Shown in pieces: positions 40,662 through 48,378 of a DNA stretch of 64,000 nt (position 1 is its first letter; each line of letters opens with the position of its first letter). The stretch is from Microcaldota archaeon (GTDB taxonomy: Archaea > Micrarchaeota > Micrarchaeia > Norongarragalinales > SBBD01). Under the pieces are notes generated by a model. It worked only from the letters and a program-made list of their open reading frames with translations. It made no database searches and was not told the origin of the DNA. The stretch spans positions 62,001 through 126,000 of the forward strand of contig JAHJQN010000007.1 in assembly GCA_018819225.1 (NCBI GenBank), given 5' to 3'. Position numbers and translations under genes: made by a program.

Positions 40662-42677
40662 GTGCCGCTACATCAGTTAGCGAAAACGGTTTCGGGTTCC
40701 GAAAACCCGCACTGGGCCTTTATTTCCCGCGTCCTGTTGCGACGGGCTACGGCCGAGTTCAGCCAAAGCACTCATTCCGTTCAATGGAACGGATTCGTTT
40801 CTCCAAACCGAGATTACCCGTACGAAGGGTTTTCCGCTGTTTTCGGGAACGAAAACTGGAAGTTCTTGGATGCGCTCGGCCTAGCTTGTACTTGCCCGGA
40901 GACCCGTTTGACTCCCCTCCAAGTCACCGCTTTCCCGTGGAAAGTCACTTACCAATACGCCATCCATCCTTCTCGCAATACCACGCTGTCTGTAGAATAC
41001 TATTTGCTTAAGTCCAACCCATTCCCTTGCTTGCACGTTCGAATTCAACTATCCCCGGAATCGCTTCCAGAAAATCGCTTGCTTATTGCGCCTCTTCTCG
41101 ACATGCGTCCCTCCGACCAATCCGCTTTTCCATACCAATACGCCGTTTCGAACGGATCCGACCAAGTCATCATGAAAAACGTGTTTTCGCATTACTCGTT
41201 GTTAATGACGTCCCGCGGTTTGAAGAAAACAAACGAGGGGTTTTCAATGCCTTGGCAATACAAACTCGGCAGCGGCGAACGCGAGGGATCGTCGGGTTTT
41301 CCCAAGGCGTTGTCCGAGACCCGTTCGCTCTATTGTCCCGGCGTCTATTCCGTTCCTTTGAACCGCGAAACCGTTCTCCAATTCACGGCGTACCCGAGCA
41401 ATACGCCTCCTGCCCATTATTCGAGTGACGAAACCCGGGAACTCAAACAACTCGCATCTCTTATCCGTCGTCTCCGTCCCACACTGAAAAAAGCGGAGGT
41501 TCGGTGGGGTAAAGGTACTGCAGACGCCCTTGCCATCCGTTCCCTTGTTTTTCTTGACAAGTTTTCCTTCCGTTCCCCTTTCGGCGCCAAGGATGCCGGT
41601 GCGTATTGGTTCCGACAACCATGGACGCGCGACCTATTCGAAAGCACTTACATCAACTACGATGCCATTGCTTCCACAAAACCGGATTGGATGACTCGCT
41701 TGATTTCTTCGACGTGGTCCATGCAAAACAACGGGTTCCTTCCCCGTCTGCTCAATGATCCTGATTCCGGTCAAAGCGTTGACGGCACGTTGTATGCTCT
41801 GCTAACCTCCCACCGGTTCCAATCCGCGAATCAATCTCCAGCGTTCCGGGAACGCCTACTTCAAGCTGGCCATTCATTTATCGAAGCCGTCGCACGCCAA
41901 GGCATGCTCGACCCTCATTTTTCCCTCCTCAAAACGCCCGCGGATGCCTCATGGATCGACTCCCGCATTCCTTACCCCCATTCACCTGTTCCCATCATGG
42001 CTCCGTCCCGTCTTCCTGCCGAATGGGCGAACGCCCTCCTTACATCGTCAACTAATCCATCGGCCGCAATCCAAGAACCCCGTTATTACTTAGCGGAAGT
42101 CAACGCGTTATGGGTCGAATTTTTACGCGCACGCCATTCCTTGAAACCCAGCGAGGCGACGACGACATTGAAAAGTAACGCCGCCTTCCAATTCAAGCAC
42201 GTGTTTTTCGGCGAAGTTCCGTGCGGTATGGCCCGCGACGATCTCGTTCTATCCGATGAGGAAGTGGCGACGTGGATTCAGGCGGCGGCCCTTGCGCCCT
42301 CCTCTTTTACGGATCTTGAAGCCCGCGAGCTACTCGACCGCGCCGACCCGTATCTCGTCCGTCGGAACCATCAATTGTTCGGCGTCCTCGTAAAAAAAGG
42401 TCCGCGCACTCCCTTCTTCGACGACCGTCAATATCACGGCGCCGTTGCCTGGCCGAAAACGAATCCCTATCTCTATTCCCTGCTGATGCGAGCAGGAAAA
42501 ACGCGGGAAGCGGAATCTCTTTTGTTGTCCGTTCTCGATCACCAGCAGAATGAAGGCGCTTTGTTCTACACGCACGAACTCTTTTCCCCCGAAGCCCAAC
42601 CCGTTCCCGTCAAGAATCCCGCGCAACTCTTTTCCCAGTACGTTCAGCCCTACTATGATTTTCTTCAACGCGTCTAG
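40662..42677 (+). CDS. Glycogen debranching enzyme / amylo-alpha-1,6-glucosidase
   Basis: The 671-aa product has an N-terminal beta-sandwich (about 1-250) and an alpha/alpha-barrel catalytic domain. Its signatures include FRQPWTRDLFES at about 310-321 and NNGFLPRLLNDPDSGQSVDGTLYALL at about 350-375, with acidic residues as in the GDE C-terminal (GH133/GH15-like) family. A third conserved block is FFDDRQYHGAVAWPKTNPYLYSLLMRAG. It would remove alpha-1,6 branches from glycogen. The start is GTG 40662, 1 bp after the winged-helix stop. The end overlaps the convergent rnhB stop by 4 bp. Confidence 0.85.
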   Translation: MPLHQLAKTVSGSENPHWAFISRVLLRRATAEFSQSTHSVQWNGFVSPNRDYPYEGFSAVFGNENWKFLDALGLACTCPETRLTPLQVTAFPWKVTYQYAIHPSRNTTLSVEYYLLKSNPFPCLHVRIQLSPESLPENRLLIAPLLDMRPSDQSAFPYQYAVSNGSDQVIMKNVFSHYSLLMTSRGLKKTNEGFSMPWQYKLGSGEREGSSGFPKALSETRSLYCPGVYSVPLNRETVLQFTAYPSNTPPAHYSSDETRELKQLASLIRRLRPTLKKAEVRWGKGTADALAIRSLVFLDKFSFRSPFGAKDAGAYWFRQPWTRDLFESTYINYDAIASTKPDWMTRLISSTWSMQNNGFLPRLLNDPDSGQSVDGTLYALLTSHRFQSANQSPAFRERLLQAGHSFIEAVARQGMLDPHFSLLKTPADASWIDSRIPYPHSPVPIMAPSRLPAEWANALLTSSTNPSAAIQEPRYYLAEVNALWVEFLRARHSLKPSEATTTLKSNAAFQFKHVFFGEVPCGMARDDLVLSDEEVATWIQAAALAPSSFTDLEARELLDRADPYLVRRNHQLFGVLVKKGPRTPFFDDRQYHGAVAWPKTNPYLYSLLMRAGKTREAESLLLSVLDHQQNEGALFYTHELFSPEAQPVPVKNPAQLFSQYVQPYYDFLQRV

Positions 42678-43345
42678 AAGAATTCGCTCAGTTTCACTTC
42701 CGTTAACTTGAGGCGCTTCACCGTATCCCATTCCCAACGAATGTGCTTCTTCAAACGCTTGTCTCCCCCATGCTTTTTCAAGAACGAAATCGTGCGGCCA
42801 TCCGACGGATAACCGCTCCCCATTTCCTCTCCAAACATTTCCTGCAGCTCCAACACGCGCTTTTCTCTCTGGCTCTTCGCCAGAATGGACGCCGCGCCCG
42901 CCACCACGTACTTCACATCCGCCTTATTCTCGCTCACAATCTCTACGCCCTTCAACTTGAACGACAAATGTTTTCGAATACGGTGCTCGAACTTTTTAGG
43001 AACGGAATCCGGCGAGTCCACGAACACGCGTTCCACCTCCTGTTTTTTATACAGCTTCTCCAACGCCTCCGCCACTTTAATTGCTTCCACGTCGTTCAAG
43101 CTCGTCTTATTCCGCATGAACCGCGTGATCTCTTCCGCCGACACCTCCACCAGCACATGCGGATACCCCGCGAGTTTCTCCGCCAACGCTTCCCGCTTGC
43201 TATCCGAAAGCAATTTCGAGTCTTTGACGCCCCAACGCTTCAACTTCTTTTCCTCCGAAGCATGGCACGCGAACACTCCGATGATTAGCGGTCCGATAAC
43301 CGGCCCCCGGCCCGCCTCGTCGACTCCGGCAATCATTCGAATCAT
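42674..43345 (-). CDS. rnhB: Ribonuclease HII
   Basis: The 223-aa product starts MIRMIAGVDEAGRGP with the catalytic D9/E10 pair. It contains GVKDSKLLSDSKREALA, VFVDSPD (third acidic residue), VAGASILAK-like VAGAASILAKSQRE and the C-terminal GSGYPSDGRTISFLKKH motif. It removes RNA from RNA:DNA hybrids during replication and repair. The coding frame is intact and the length is usual for archaeal RNase HII. Confidence 0.96.
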   Translation of the reverse strand: MIRMIAGVDEAGRGPVIGPLIIGVFACHASEEKKLKRWGVKDSKLLSDSKREALAEKLAGYPHVLVEVSAEEITRFMRNKTSLNDVEAIKVAEALEKLYKKQEVERVFVDSPDSVPKKFEHRIRKHLSFKLKGVEIVSENKADVKYVVAGAASILAKSQREKRVLELQEMFGEEMGSGYPSDGRTISFLKKHGGDKRLKKHIRWEWDTVKRLKLTEVKLSEFF

Positions 43346-43372
43346 ATCGGATTCCTTTAAACCCAGCGTCTT

Positions 43373-43891
43373 TTATCGCTTCCTTCTCGCTTCTAAACGA
43401 ATGTATGCTGCCACTTTCGAAAGATAGTCTCGCGGAGCGTACATGTGGTTGGTTCCAAGATCCATTTTCCTTAAATGATTTCTTCGAACTCCGGAAACAT
43501 TGTGTTGTTCTCGATCGTGTAGGTGCACGAATAGCCGGTTCGGATAATGCCGGTTCATCCACTGCGCCATCCGCAAGTGCACCTTCGCTGCAATGCCTAT
43601 TTTATCAAGGCCTTGAATGCGATCATTCGGAAAATCCGATCCCCCGTCATTGAACGGGTGAAAGTTGCCCCAAATGAGGCGGTCTTTCTTGATTTCGAAA
43701 TGCAGTCGCCCCCAACGCTCTCCTTCCATTTGAAAGTTTGTCAGCACCGTGTGAATTCTCGGCGGTGTAAAAAACATTTTCGCGTTATTGGGGGTTCGGG
43801 TCGTTCTTAACTTGAAATGAGCAAACCTCGAATTCTCCTTTGGTATCGTTAACGGAACGACTTCGGTTCCCAACGGTTTTTCTCTTGCCAT
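43373..43891 (-). CDS. Orphan protein, 172 aa (paralogous family A)
   Basis: The family is not recognised. The protein is mixed alpha/beta and strongly basic, with RLHFEIKKDRLIWGNFHPF strands, then a helix GIAAKVHLRMAQWMNRHYP, a strand LFVHLHD and the sequence VSGVRRNHLRKMDL. The same order (two strands, an amphipathic helix ending in a hydrophobic strand, then GVRRxL) occurs in the next gene, suggesting divergent paralogues with a compact GNAT-like fold. It starts 7 bp after the stop of that gene and is probably co-transcribed. Confidence 0.5.
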   Translation of the reverse strand: MAREKPLGTEVVPLTIPKENSRFAHFKLRTTRTPNNAKMFFTPPRIHTVLTNFQMEGERWGRLHFEIKKDRLIWGNFHPFNDGGSDFPNDRIQGLDKIGIAAKVHLRMAQWMNRHYPNRLFVHLHDREQHNVSGVRRNHLRKMDLGTNHMYAPRDYLSKVAAYIRLEARRKR

Positions 43892-43898
43892 GCCTCTC

Positions 43899-44474
43899 TT
43901 ACTCCGTATGCGAACCGATTACTTTTTTTTCTTTTCGTTGTACGAGGCGTTGGATTCCCCTGATGACCCATCGGTCCAGGCGTCTCTCCTTTTTTTGATG
44001 CGAGGATTCCAACCAATTTCGGATGTTGGTGTCATGCACTCGCGCGACATATGTGATGTCTGGCTTCATATTCATGGATTGTAACCAACGCCGGACTCCC
44101 TTCGAAGAATCGGCTTCGTGATGCAACCCTCTGACTCCAAAATGCGTTTGGCTGAATTCGGACAAGGCAAGAAGTACGCGCGCCTTGAATTCCTTGTTCC
44201 GCAATCGGAGAGGCGCCTGGTATTCCGGCGCAAACACGGCGATGCGGCCGGTTCCCTTATCGGTCACTACCGAAAGTATTCCAAACTCCTTTCCGTTCCC
44301 GCCTTTCAAACGTTTGCTGATTTCCGGAGTTGAAATCCAGTGTTTGCCCGGCGTGTCCGTGATCCGGAGTTTCAGCTCCCGGTACCCCTCGGTTCTTCGT
44401 TCCTTATTCTCATACACTTCAATGCCTAGTCCCCGCTGTTCCTTGGGCATGCGCTTACTATCCTCGTCTGCCAT
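43899..44474 (-). CDS. Orphan protein, 191 aa (paralogous family A)
   Basis: No family is recognised. Residues about 60-165 follow the plan of the downstream protein: FGILSVVTDKGTGRIAVFAP, a helix EFKARVLLALSEFSQTHFG, then GLHHEADSSKGVRRWLQSM and ITYVARVHD. The N-terminus and C-terminus are highly charged. ATG 44474 is chosen over 44507 because the earlier ATG lies within the TATA-like ATATAAATG. The gene is divergent from tRNA-Trp, whose 5' end is about 65 bp away. Confidence 0.5.
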   Translation of the reverse strand: MADEDSKRMPKEQRGLGIEVYENKERRTEGYRELKLRITDTPGKHWISTPEISKRLKGGNGKEFGILSVVTDKGTGRIAVFAPEYQAPLRLRNKEFKARVLLALSEFSQTHFGVRGLHHEADSSKGVRRWLQSMNMKPDITYVARVHDTNIRNWLESSHQKKERRLDRWVIRGIQRLVQRKEKKVIGSHTE

Positions 44475-44540
44475 TATAGCCTTTTCTGTCACCTCCCCCC
44501 GAACCATTTATATTTCTTCATTGCGCCATTCTGTTGTTCT

Positions 44541-44804
44541 GGGGTCATAGTATAACTTGGCAGAACAGTAGCGACCTCTTTCTTTTCCAAAAAGAAAGAC
44601 CTCGACGAGAAAGAAAAGGGCATGCGGTCGCTGAAGCTCCAGTTCTTTCATGGCTTTTCATCAAGCCAAAAGAACGCCAAGTTAACGGCGTGAGGTAGTC
44701 TGAGCGTTAAGCGATGATTAGAGTGCCTGGAGCTCGGAATCATGAAGAGAAAACAGGCTCTACGGAGATACCTACGGATGGGGGTTCGAATCCCCCTGAC
44801 CCCA
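44541..44804 (+). tRNA. tRNA-Trp(CCA) interrupted by two introns, with a 7-nt middle exon
   Basis: The outer parts are clear: acceptor GGGGTCA/TGACCCC, D-arm region TAGTATAACTTGGCAGAAC, T-arm GGGGG-TTCGAAT-CCCCC, discriminator A. Exons 44541-44571, 44636-44642 and 44770-44804 join to a 73-nt tRNA with anticodon arm GTAGG-CTCCAGA-CCTAC, anticodon CCA. Intron 1 (44572-44635, 64 nt) lies between positions 30 and 31. Its junction pairs CAGT/GCTG between bulges AG|C and AA|G, then GACC/GGTC. Intron 2 (44643-44769, 127 nt) is at the canonical 37/38 site with central helix CTCC/GGAG and bulges AG|T and AT|A. Its exon stem only exists after intron 1 is removed. The D-stem has one A-A mismatch. Confidence 0.85.
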
Positions 44805-44855
44805 TGTCTGCGTCGGGGCTCTGCCCCCTTGTCCAGACTGTTCGCTCCCCTTCCC

Positions 44856-45980
44856 TTATTTTGAGGGTTTCCGGAATCGACCAGTCGGATGCGATAAGAA
44901 AACTCGTCTTCTGGAAACCATGTAGTCAACGAGCGCTTTATTCATCCAAGGCGCGCCTGCTCCGACTCCGTAATTTTCATACAAGTGCGTAGATAGAATG
45001 CGTTTCCAATCGCGTGCCGAGGACGGAGCCTTCCGACTTAAATTCAAGTAGAATAGATCCACGGGAGAACTGCTTCGAACTAAATCCGCTTTCTTCTTGT
45101 ATATTGACGCGTTGGGTTCTCCTGCTCCTGAATATTCGAGGGCGGGCGATATTCCGCGGACGCCTTCCACTATCTGGAACCCGAGTTTGGCTCGGATAGC
45201 GGATGCCCTCAAGCGGTTCAGGATTTCAAGAAGCTCCGACTCCTGCTCTTCATTTCTTGTTTTCCTCTTTTTCAGAGATTCCATTCGGCCGATATCTTTC
45301 CGAGTCAGCGGTTCCCCTTCGATTAGAAAGTGTTCCGCCCCATTTTGAACGGCTTTACGAATTCGCGCATTCATCATTTCCGTTCCCAGTCCTTTCCCGA
45401 GGTATGCCGGGTTCACGGCAATATACTCTCCTACTGCCACTTTCGGTTTTCCGGGCTTCCGGCTCGTATGGGTCGTGGCGACTCCCACGATTTTCCTTTC
45501 CTCGTTGCGCGCGACCATGAAGTCATATTGGGGCCAGAATTCATGCATGCGGTTTTCTCGGAAGCTGTCGCGGAATCCGCTCAACGGCGAACGGTCTTCT
45601 CCGTGAAACGTCCTTCGAAGCAACCGGAACGCATCCGCTAATGAATTCCGTTGCGAGATTTCCTCTTTCGTCATCGTCGAATGTTTGAGCCTGCGAACGG
45701 ATGCTCCTAATCCTTTCACGGGGTTTTGCGCATTTCGAGTAAACGGAAGTCCGTATCTTCCCCTTTCGAAAGAAGCATCGTGTTGCCGCCATCCCATTCT
45801 ACGGATAAGTTCTCGCGAGTTCATGTTGCGGATCGCAGAAAAATCCGGCCGAGCGACATACGGGACGTGTTCTAACGTGATTGTTTCGCCCGTTTTCAAC
45901 CGCACGAGTTGAGGCCGCTCAAAAGAGCGTTTTCTAACGCTTGCGGGGTTGACCCGGCGAAGCGCTTCCGGCAAAGGCAT
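44856..45980 (-). CDS. Large GNAT-domain protein
   Basis: The 374-aa product has a GNAT acetyltransferase core in the middle: YDFMVARNEERKIVGVATTH, then VGEYIAVNPAYLGKGLGTEMMNARIRKAV at about 190-220 containing the acetyl-CoA loop LGKGLG. A long basic N-terminus (about 1-120) and a C-terminal region of about 100 residues have no match I recognise. The acceptor is unknown. ATG 45980 is the only strong start. The gene is downstream of, and convergent to, tRNA-Trp. Confidence 0.65.
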   Translation of the reverse strand: MPLPEALRRVNPASVRKRSFERPQLVRLKTGETITLEHVPYVARPDFSAIRNMNSRELIRRMGWRQHDASFERGRYGLPFTRNAQNPVKGLGASVRRLKHSTMTKEEISQRNSLADAFRLLRRTFHGEDRSPLSGFRDSFRENRMHEFWPQYDFMVARNEERKIVGVATTHTSRKPGKPKVAVGEYIAVNPAYLGKGLGTEMMNARIRKAVQNGAEHFLIEGEPLTRKDIGRMESLKKRKTRNEEQESELLEILNRLRASAIRAKLGFQIVEGVRGISPALEYSGAGEPNASIYKKKADLVRSSSPVDLFYLNLSRKAPSSARDWKRILSTHLYENYGVGAGAPWMNKALVDYMVSRRRVFLSHPTGRFRKPSK

Positions 45981-46015
45981 GCTAACAGAATGAGCGGTAC
46001 TCCATATAACTTTTT

Positions 46016-47542
46016 CTATATTTTCCTAACCCATCCGTTCGTCGCGTCCACGTCAACCCTTTCGCCGTCCTTCAACACTTTCGTCGCGATTTTTGTTCCG
46101 ATCAGGCATGGAATGCCGAGCTCCCTGCTCACGATGGCCGCGTGGCATGTTACGCCTCCTTGATCCGTAACAATTGCGGCTGCTTTCTTCATCGCAGGGA
46201 CCACGTCCGGGTTCGTCGCGTAAGCTACCAGAATATCGCCTTCATTCATTTTGGTCATGTCCGCAGCTTCTTGGATGATTTTAACCGTCCCTACCGCTTT
46301 ACCCAGCGAGGCGCACTGTCCTTTCAGCTCTTTCACGTCCATATCGATTTTTTCTTTCGCATCCTCCCCTTGTTTTCGGGCCGCATCCCCTATTAACACT
46401 TGACAAAATCCTTTCTCCGCATACAATGTGCAGAAGATCGTGCGTTCCCGAAGTAATGCGCGATCGATGCGCCCTTCCTTCAAAGCCATCTCGATTTCCT
46501 CAAACAACATGCAACGCATTTCGTGGTTGCTGATGTTCAACCGATCCGCGATTTCCTGAATCAACGCGTCCATGTGGTAAAGGGAAGTGATTTGCGCGTA
46601 TCTCCGGTACCATTTCGTCATCATGAATTCGGCGTATACGGCAAACAACTCGCGGTGGTACTCGTCGAATTCCAATTGTTTCTCGAGCTGTTCTTTTCTC
46701 TCGCGGTGTTCTTCAATGACTTCATCCATTTCCGCAAACGTTCTTTCCGCGTTTTTTCCGCTCTTGAAGAATTCGGCGAATTCCTTCAAGTAGTGTTCGA
46801 ATGCGTAGGGGATTCCGTAGTACATGAACCCTAACGGCTTGTACTTTTCCCAATGGGCTTCGATTTTTTTCCGTATGGCCGGAGGCAAACCCAAACGAAT
46901 GTGCTCGATGTCCTTTGAAAACAAGTTTTTCACGTATGCGTCCTTCCCGATTTCTTTCGCGATCCCCAAGAACTCTTTCGCCTGCCGGTTTTCTTCGCTT
47001 TCCGTGTCCGGAGTCGTTAAGGGCACGAGCCACGTGTTCACTTCCGTCTCATCCTTCGCTTTTTTTCGAATGTATTCCTTCAACGTATTCGTGTACTCCG
47101 GAAAAAACATGTCCGTTGAATTACTGAGCCAGCCCCATTCGTACAATCGCGTGTGCACTTCGAAGAATCCGTTCATCAACTCCCATAATTCGGCATTGCT
47201 TTTTTCTTTCAGGTTGTGTTGGTTGATCCGGGTTTTCGTGTAATCGGTCATTTCATCCGACAGTTCCACGATGTTTTTATTGATCGTGTGCCCGAATGGC
47301 GGGTCATCGGTTATTTTCTTGAGCACGTGCTTTGTAAACTCCAAGCAGTCGTTCTTCCCGTAGTAGAAACTCATGTCCACGCCATCGAATACGCCTAGTA
47401 CCTTCCGGTAGTTCCTTCCCACGGAGTTCTCCATGTTATTCGCAAAAGCACGGATCCAGATCTGGGAGAAGAAGAAGTCCATGTTCGGGATGTCTTCTGC
47501 TTTCATCCACGGGTCTTTGTTGTGTAATTCCTGAGCACCCAT
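46016..47542 (-). CDS. PEP-utilising-type phosphohistidine domain protein
   Basis: The 508-aa product ends in the mobile phosphohistidine domain of PEP synthase/PPDK/enzyme I: VAYATNPDVVPAMKKAAAIV then TDQGGVTCHAAIVSRELGIP with active His467. It has neither an ATP-grasp domain nor a PEP-binding TIM barrel. The N-terminal roughly 420 residues are mostly helical, beginning KDPWMKAEDIPNMDFFFSQIW. Such stand-alone forms occur in archaea with unknown partners; phosphate relay is only inferred. ATG 47542 follows GGTGA at 5-nt spacing; an earlier TTG at 47581 is less likely. A decayed paralogue lies at 49329-50821. Confidence 0.75.
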   Translation of the reverse strand: MGAQELHNKDPWMKAEDIPNMDFFFSQIWIRAFANNMENSVGRNYRKVLGVFDGVDMSFYYGKNDCLEFTKHVLKKITDDPPFGHTINKNIVELSDEMTDYTKTRINQHNLKEKSNAELWELMNGFFEVHTRLYEWGWLSNSTDMFFPEYTNTLKEYIRKKAKDETEVNTWLVPLTTPDTESEENRQAKEFLGIAKEIGKDAYVKNLFSKDIEHIRLGLPPAIRKKIEAHWEKYKPLGFMYYGIPYAFEHYLKEFAEFFKSGKNAERTFAEMDEVIEEHRERKEQLEKQLEFDEYHRELFAVYAEFMMTKWYRRYAQITSLYHMDALIQEIADRLNISNHEMRCMLFEEIEMALKEGRIDRALLRERTIFCTLYAEKGFCQVLIGDAARKQGEDAKEKIDMDVKELKGQCASLGKAVGTVKIIQEAADMTKMNEGDILVAYATNPDVVPAMKKAAAIVTDQGGVTCHAAIVSRELGIPCLIGTKIATKVLKDGERVDVDATNGWVRKI

Positions 47543-47612
47543 CGCGGTCACCGATATGTTACTACTTATTGGTACTTCCAATCCTATTTAATTTTACCCG
47601 CGTATGCGCGGC

Positions 47613-48275
47613 TCATGCCCTTTGGAATTGCTGGAGTGCTACGGGCACCAACTTGGCTTCCGCCAGCCTCAAATGTTCCCTTAGCGCGGACTCCGATAAC
47701 CTTAATTTCTTGGAAAGTTGTTTGAGATTGATTTTTCTGGGGTACGTATAGTACCCGAATTCCGCGGCACGCTGCATGACGTTGAATTGTTGCTCGCTTA
47801 AACGCTGCATCACATCGGGAATAAAGAGATTCGTATTCTCTTGTTTCAAGCTCGTTAGTTCAATGGTGGCGCGTTCCGCCACCGCGTCAATTTTCTTATA
47901 GAGTCTCTGAATGCTTTCCTTATCCCAGCTTGCCACGGTCCAATACTCGAAACCGTTTTTCAGCATCTGGGGCTTAATGAAGAACACGCGCTCCTCCAGG
48001 ATCAGCGTGTGATACGAAATCGCGTCTTGCGGAATGCTGAAGAAGATGTAATTGCGTTCCGCATGGTGAATCCGATACCGCTCCATGGTTTTCAGTAATT
48101 GCTTAATGTACTTCTCCGTGTCCGGACCGTTTACCGCGAGCACTTTCGAGATGTGCGTTTCCTCCCCTTTCTTGTAGACATTCAAATAAATGCTAAGCAC
48201 CGTCACATCGTGCGTTTTCGTTAGGCGCAGCACCTCCGAGCTTTCGTGCCAGACCTTGAATTCCGCGATCCACAT
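47613..48275 (-). CDS. HTH_10 (bacterio-opsin activator-type) regulator
   Basis: The 220-aa product has a C-terminal helix-turn-helix of the HTH_10 type: LSEQQFNVMQRAAEFGYYTYPRKINLKQLSKKLRLSESALREHLRLAE at about 160-210. A beta-rich N-terminal sensor region (EFKVWHESSEVLRLTKTHDVTVLS) precedes it. In archaea this family controls local genes in response to redox, light or metabolites. ATG 48275 (MWIAEFKVW) is chosen over an upstream start. It is on the same strand as, and just upstream of, the phosphohistidine-domain gene, which it may regulate. Confidence 0.78.
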   Translation of the reverse strand: MWIAEFKVWHESSEVLRLTKTHDVTVLSIYLNVYKKGEETHISKVLAVNGPDTEKYIKQLLKTMERYRIHHAERNYIFFSIPQDAISYHTLILEERVFFIKPQMLKNGFEYWTVASWDKESIQRLYKKIDAVAERATIELTSLKQENTNLFIPDVMQRLSEQQFNVMQRAAEFGYYTYPRKINLKQLSKKLRLSESALREHLRLAEAKLVPVALQQFQRA

Positions 48276-48378
48276 AACTAGCTGCACGTAAATCTTATTT
48301 TTAAACAAAGGGCAGATCTTTGAATACGCCAATCCTTGTTCCAAAACCCTATTAACCTATTTCGTGCGATCTAATAGT

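Noticed and set aside
44643..44769. Box C/D guide RNA in tRNA-Trp intron 2
   Set aside because: Only weak D'/C'-like matches; terminal C and D boxes are missing and the anticodon-complementary segment does not sit 5 nt from a D box.
44541..44804. Group I intron or split (trans-spliced) tRNA halves at tRNA-Trp
   Set aside because: No paired group I core (GACTA/TAGTC) could be found, and all exons lie in order on one strand with good bulge-helix-bulge junctions.
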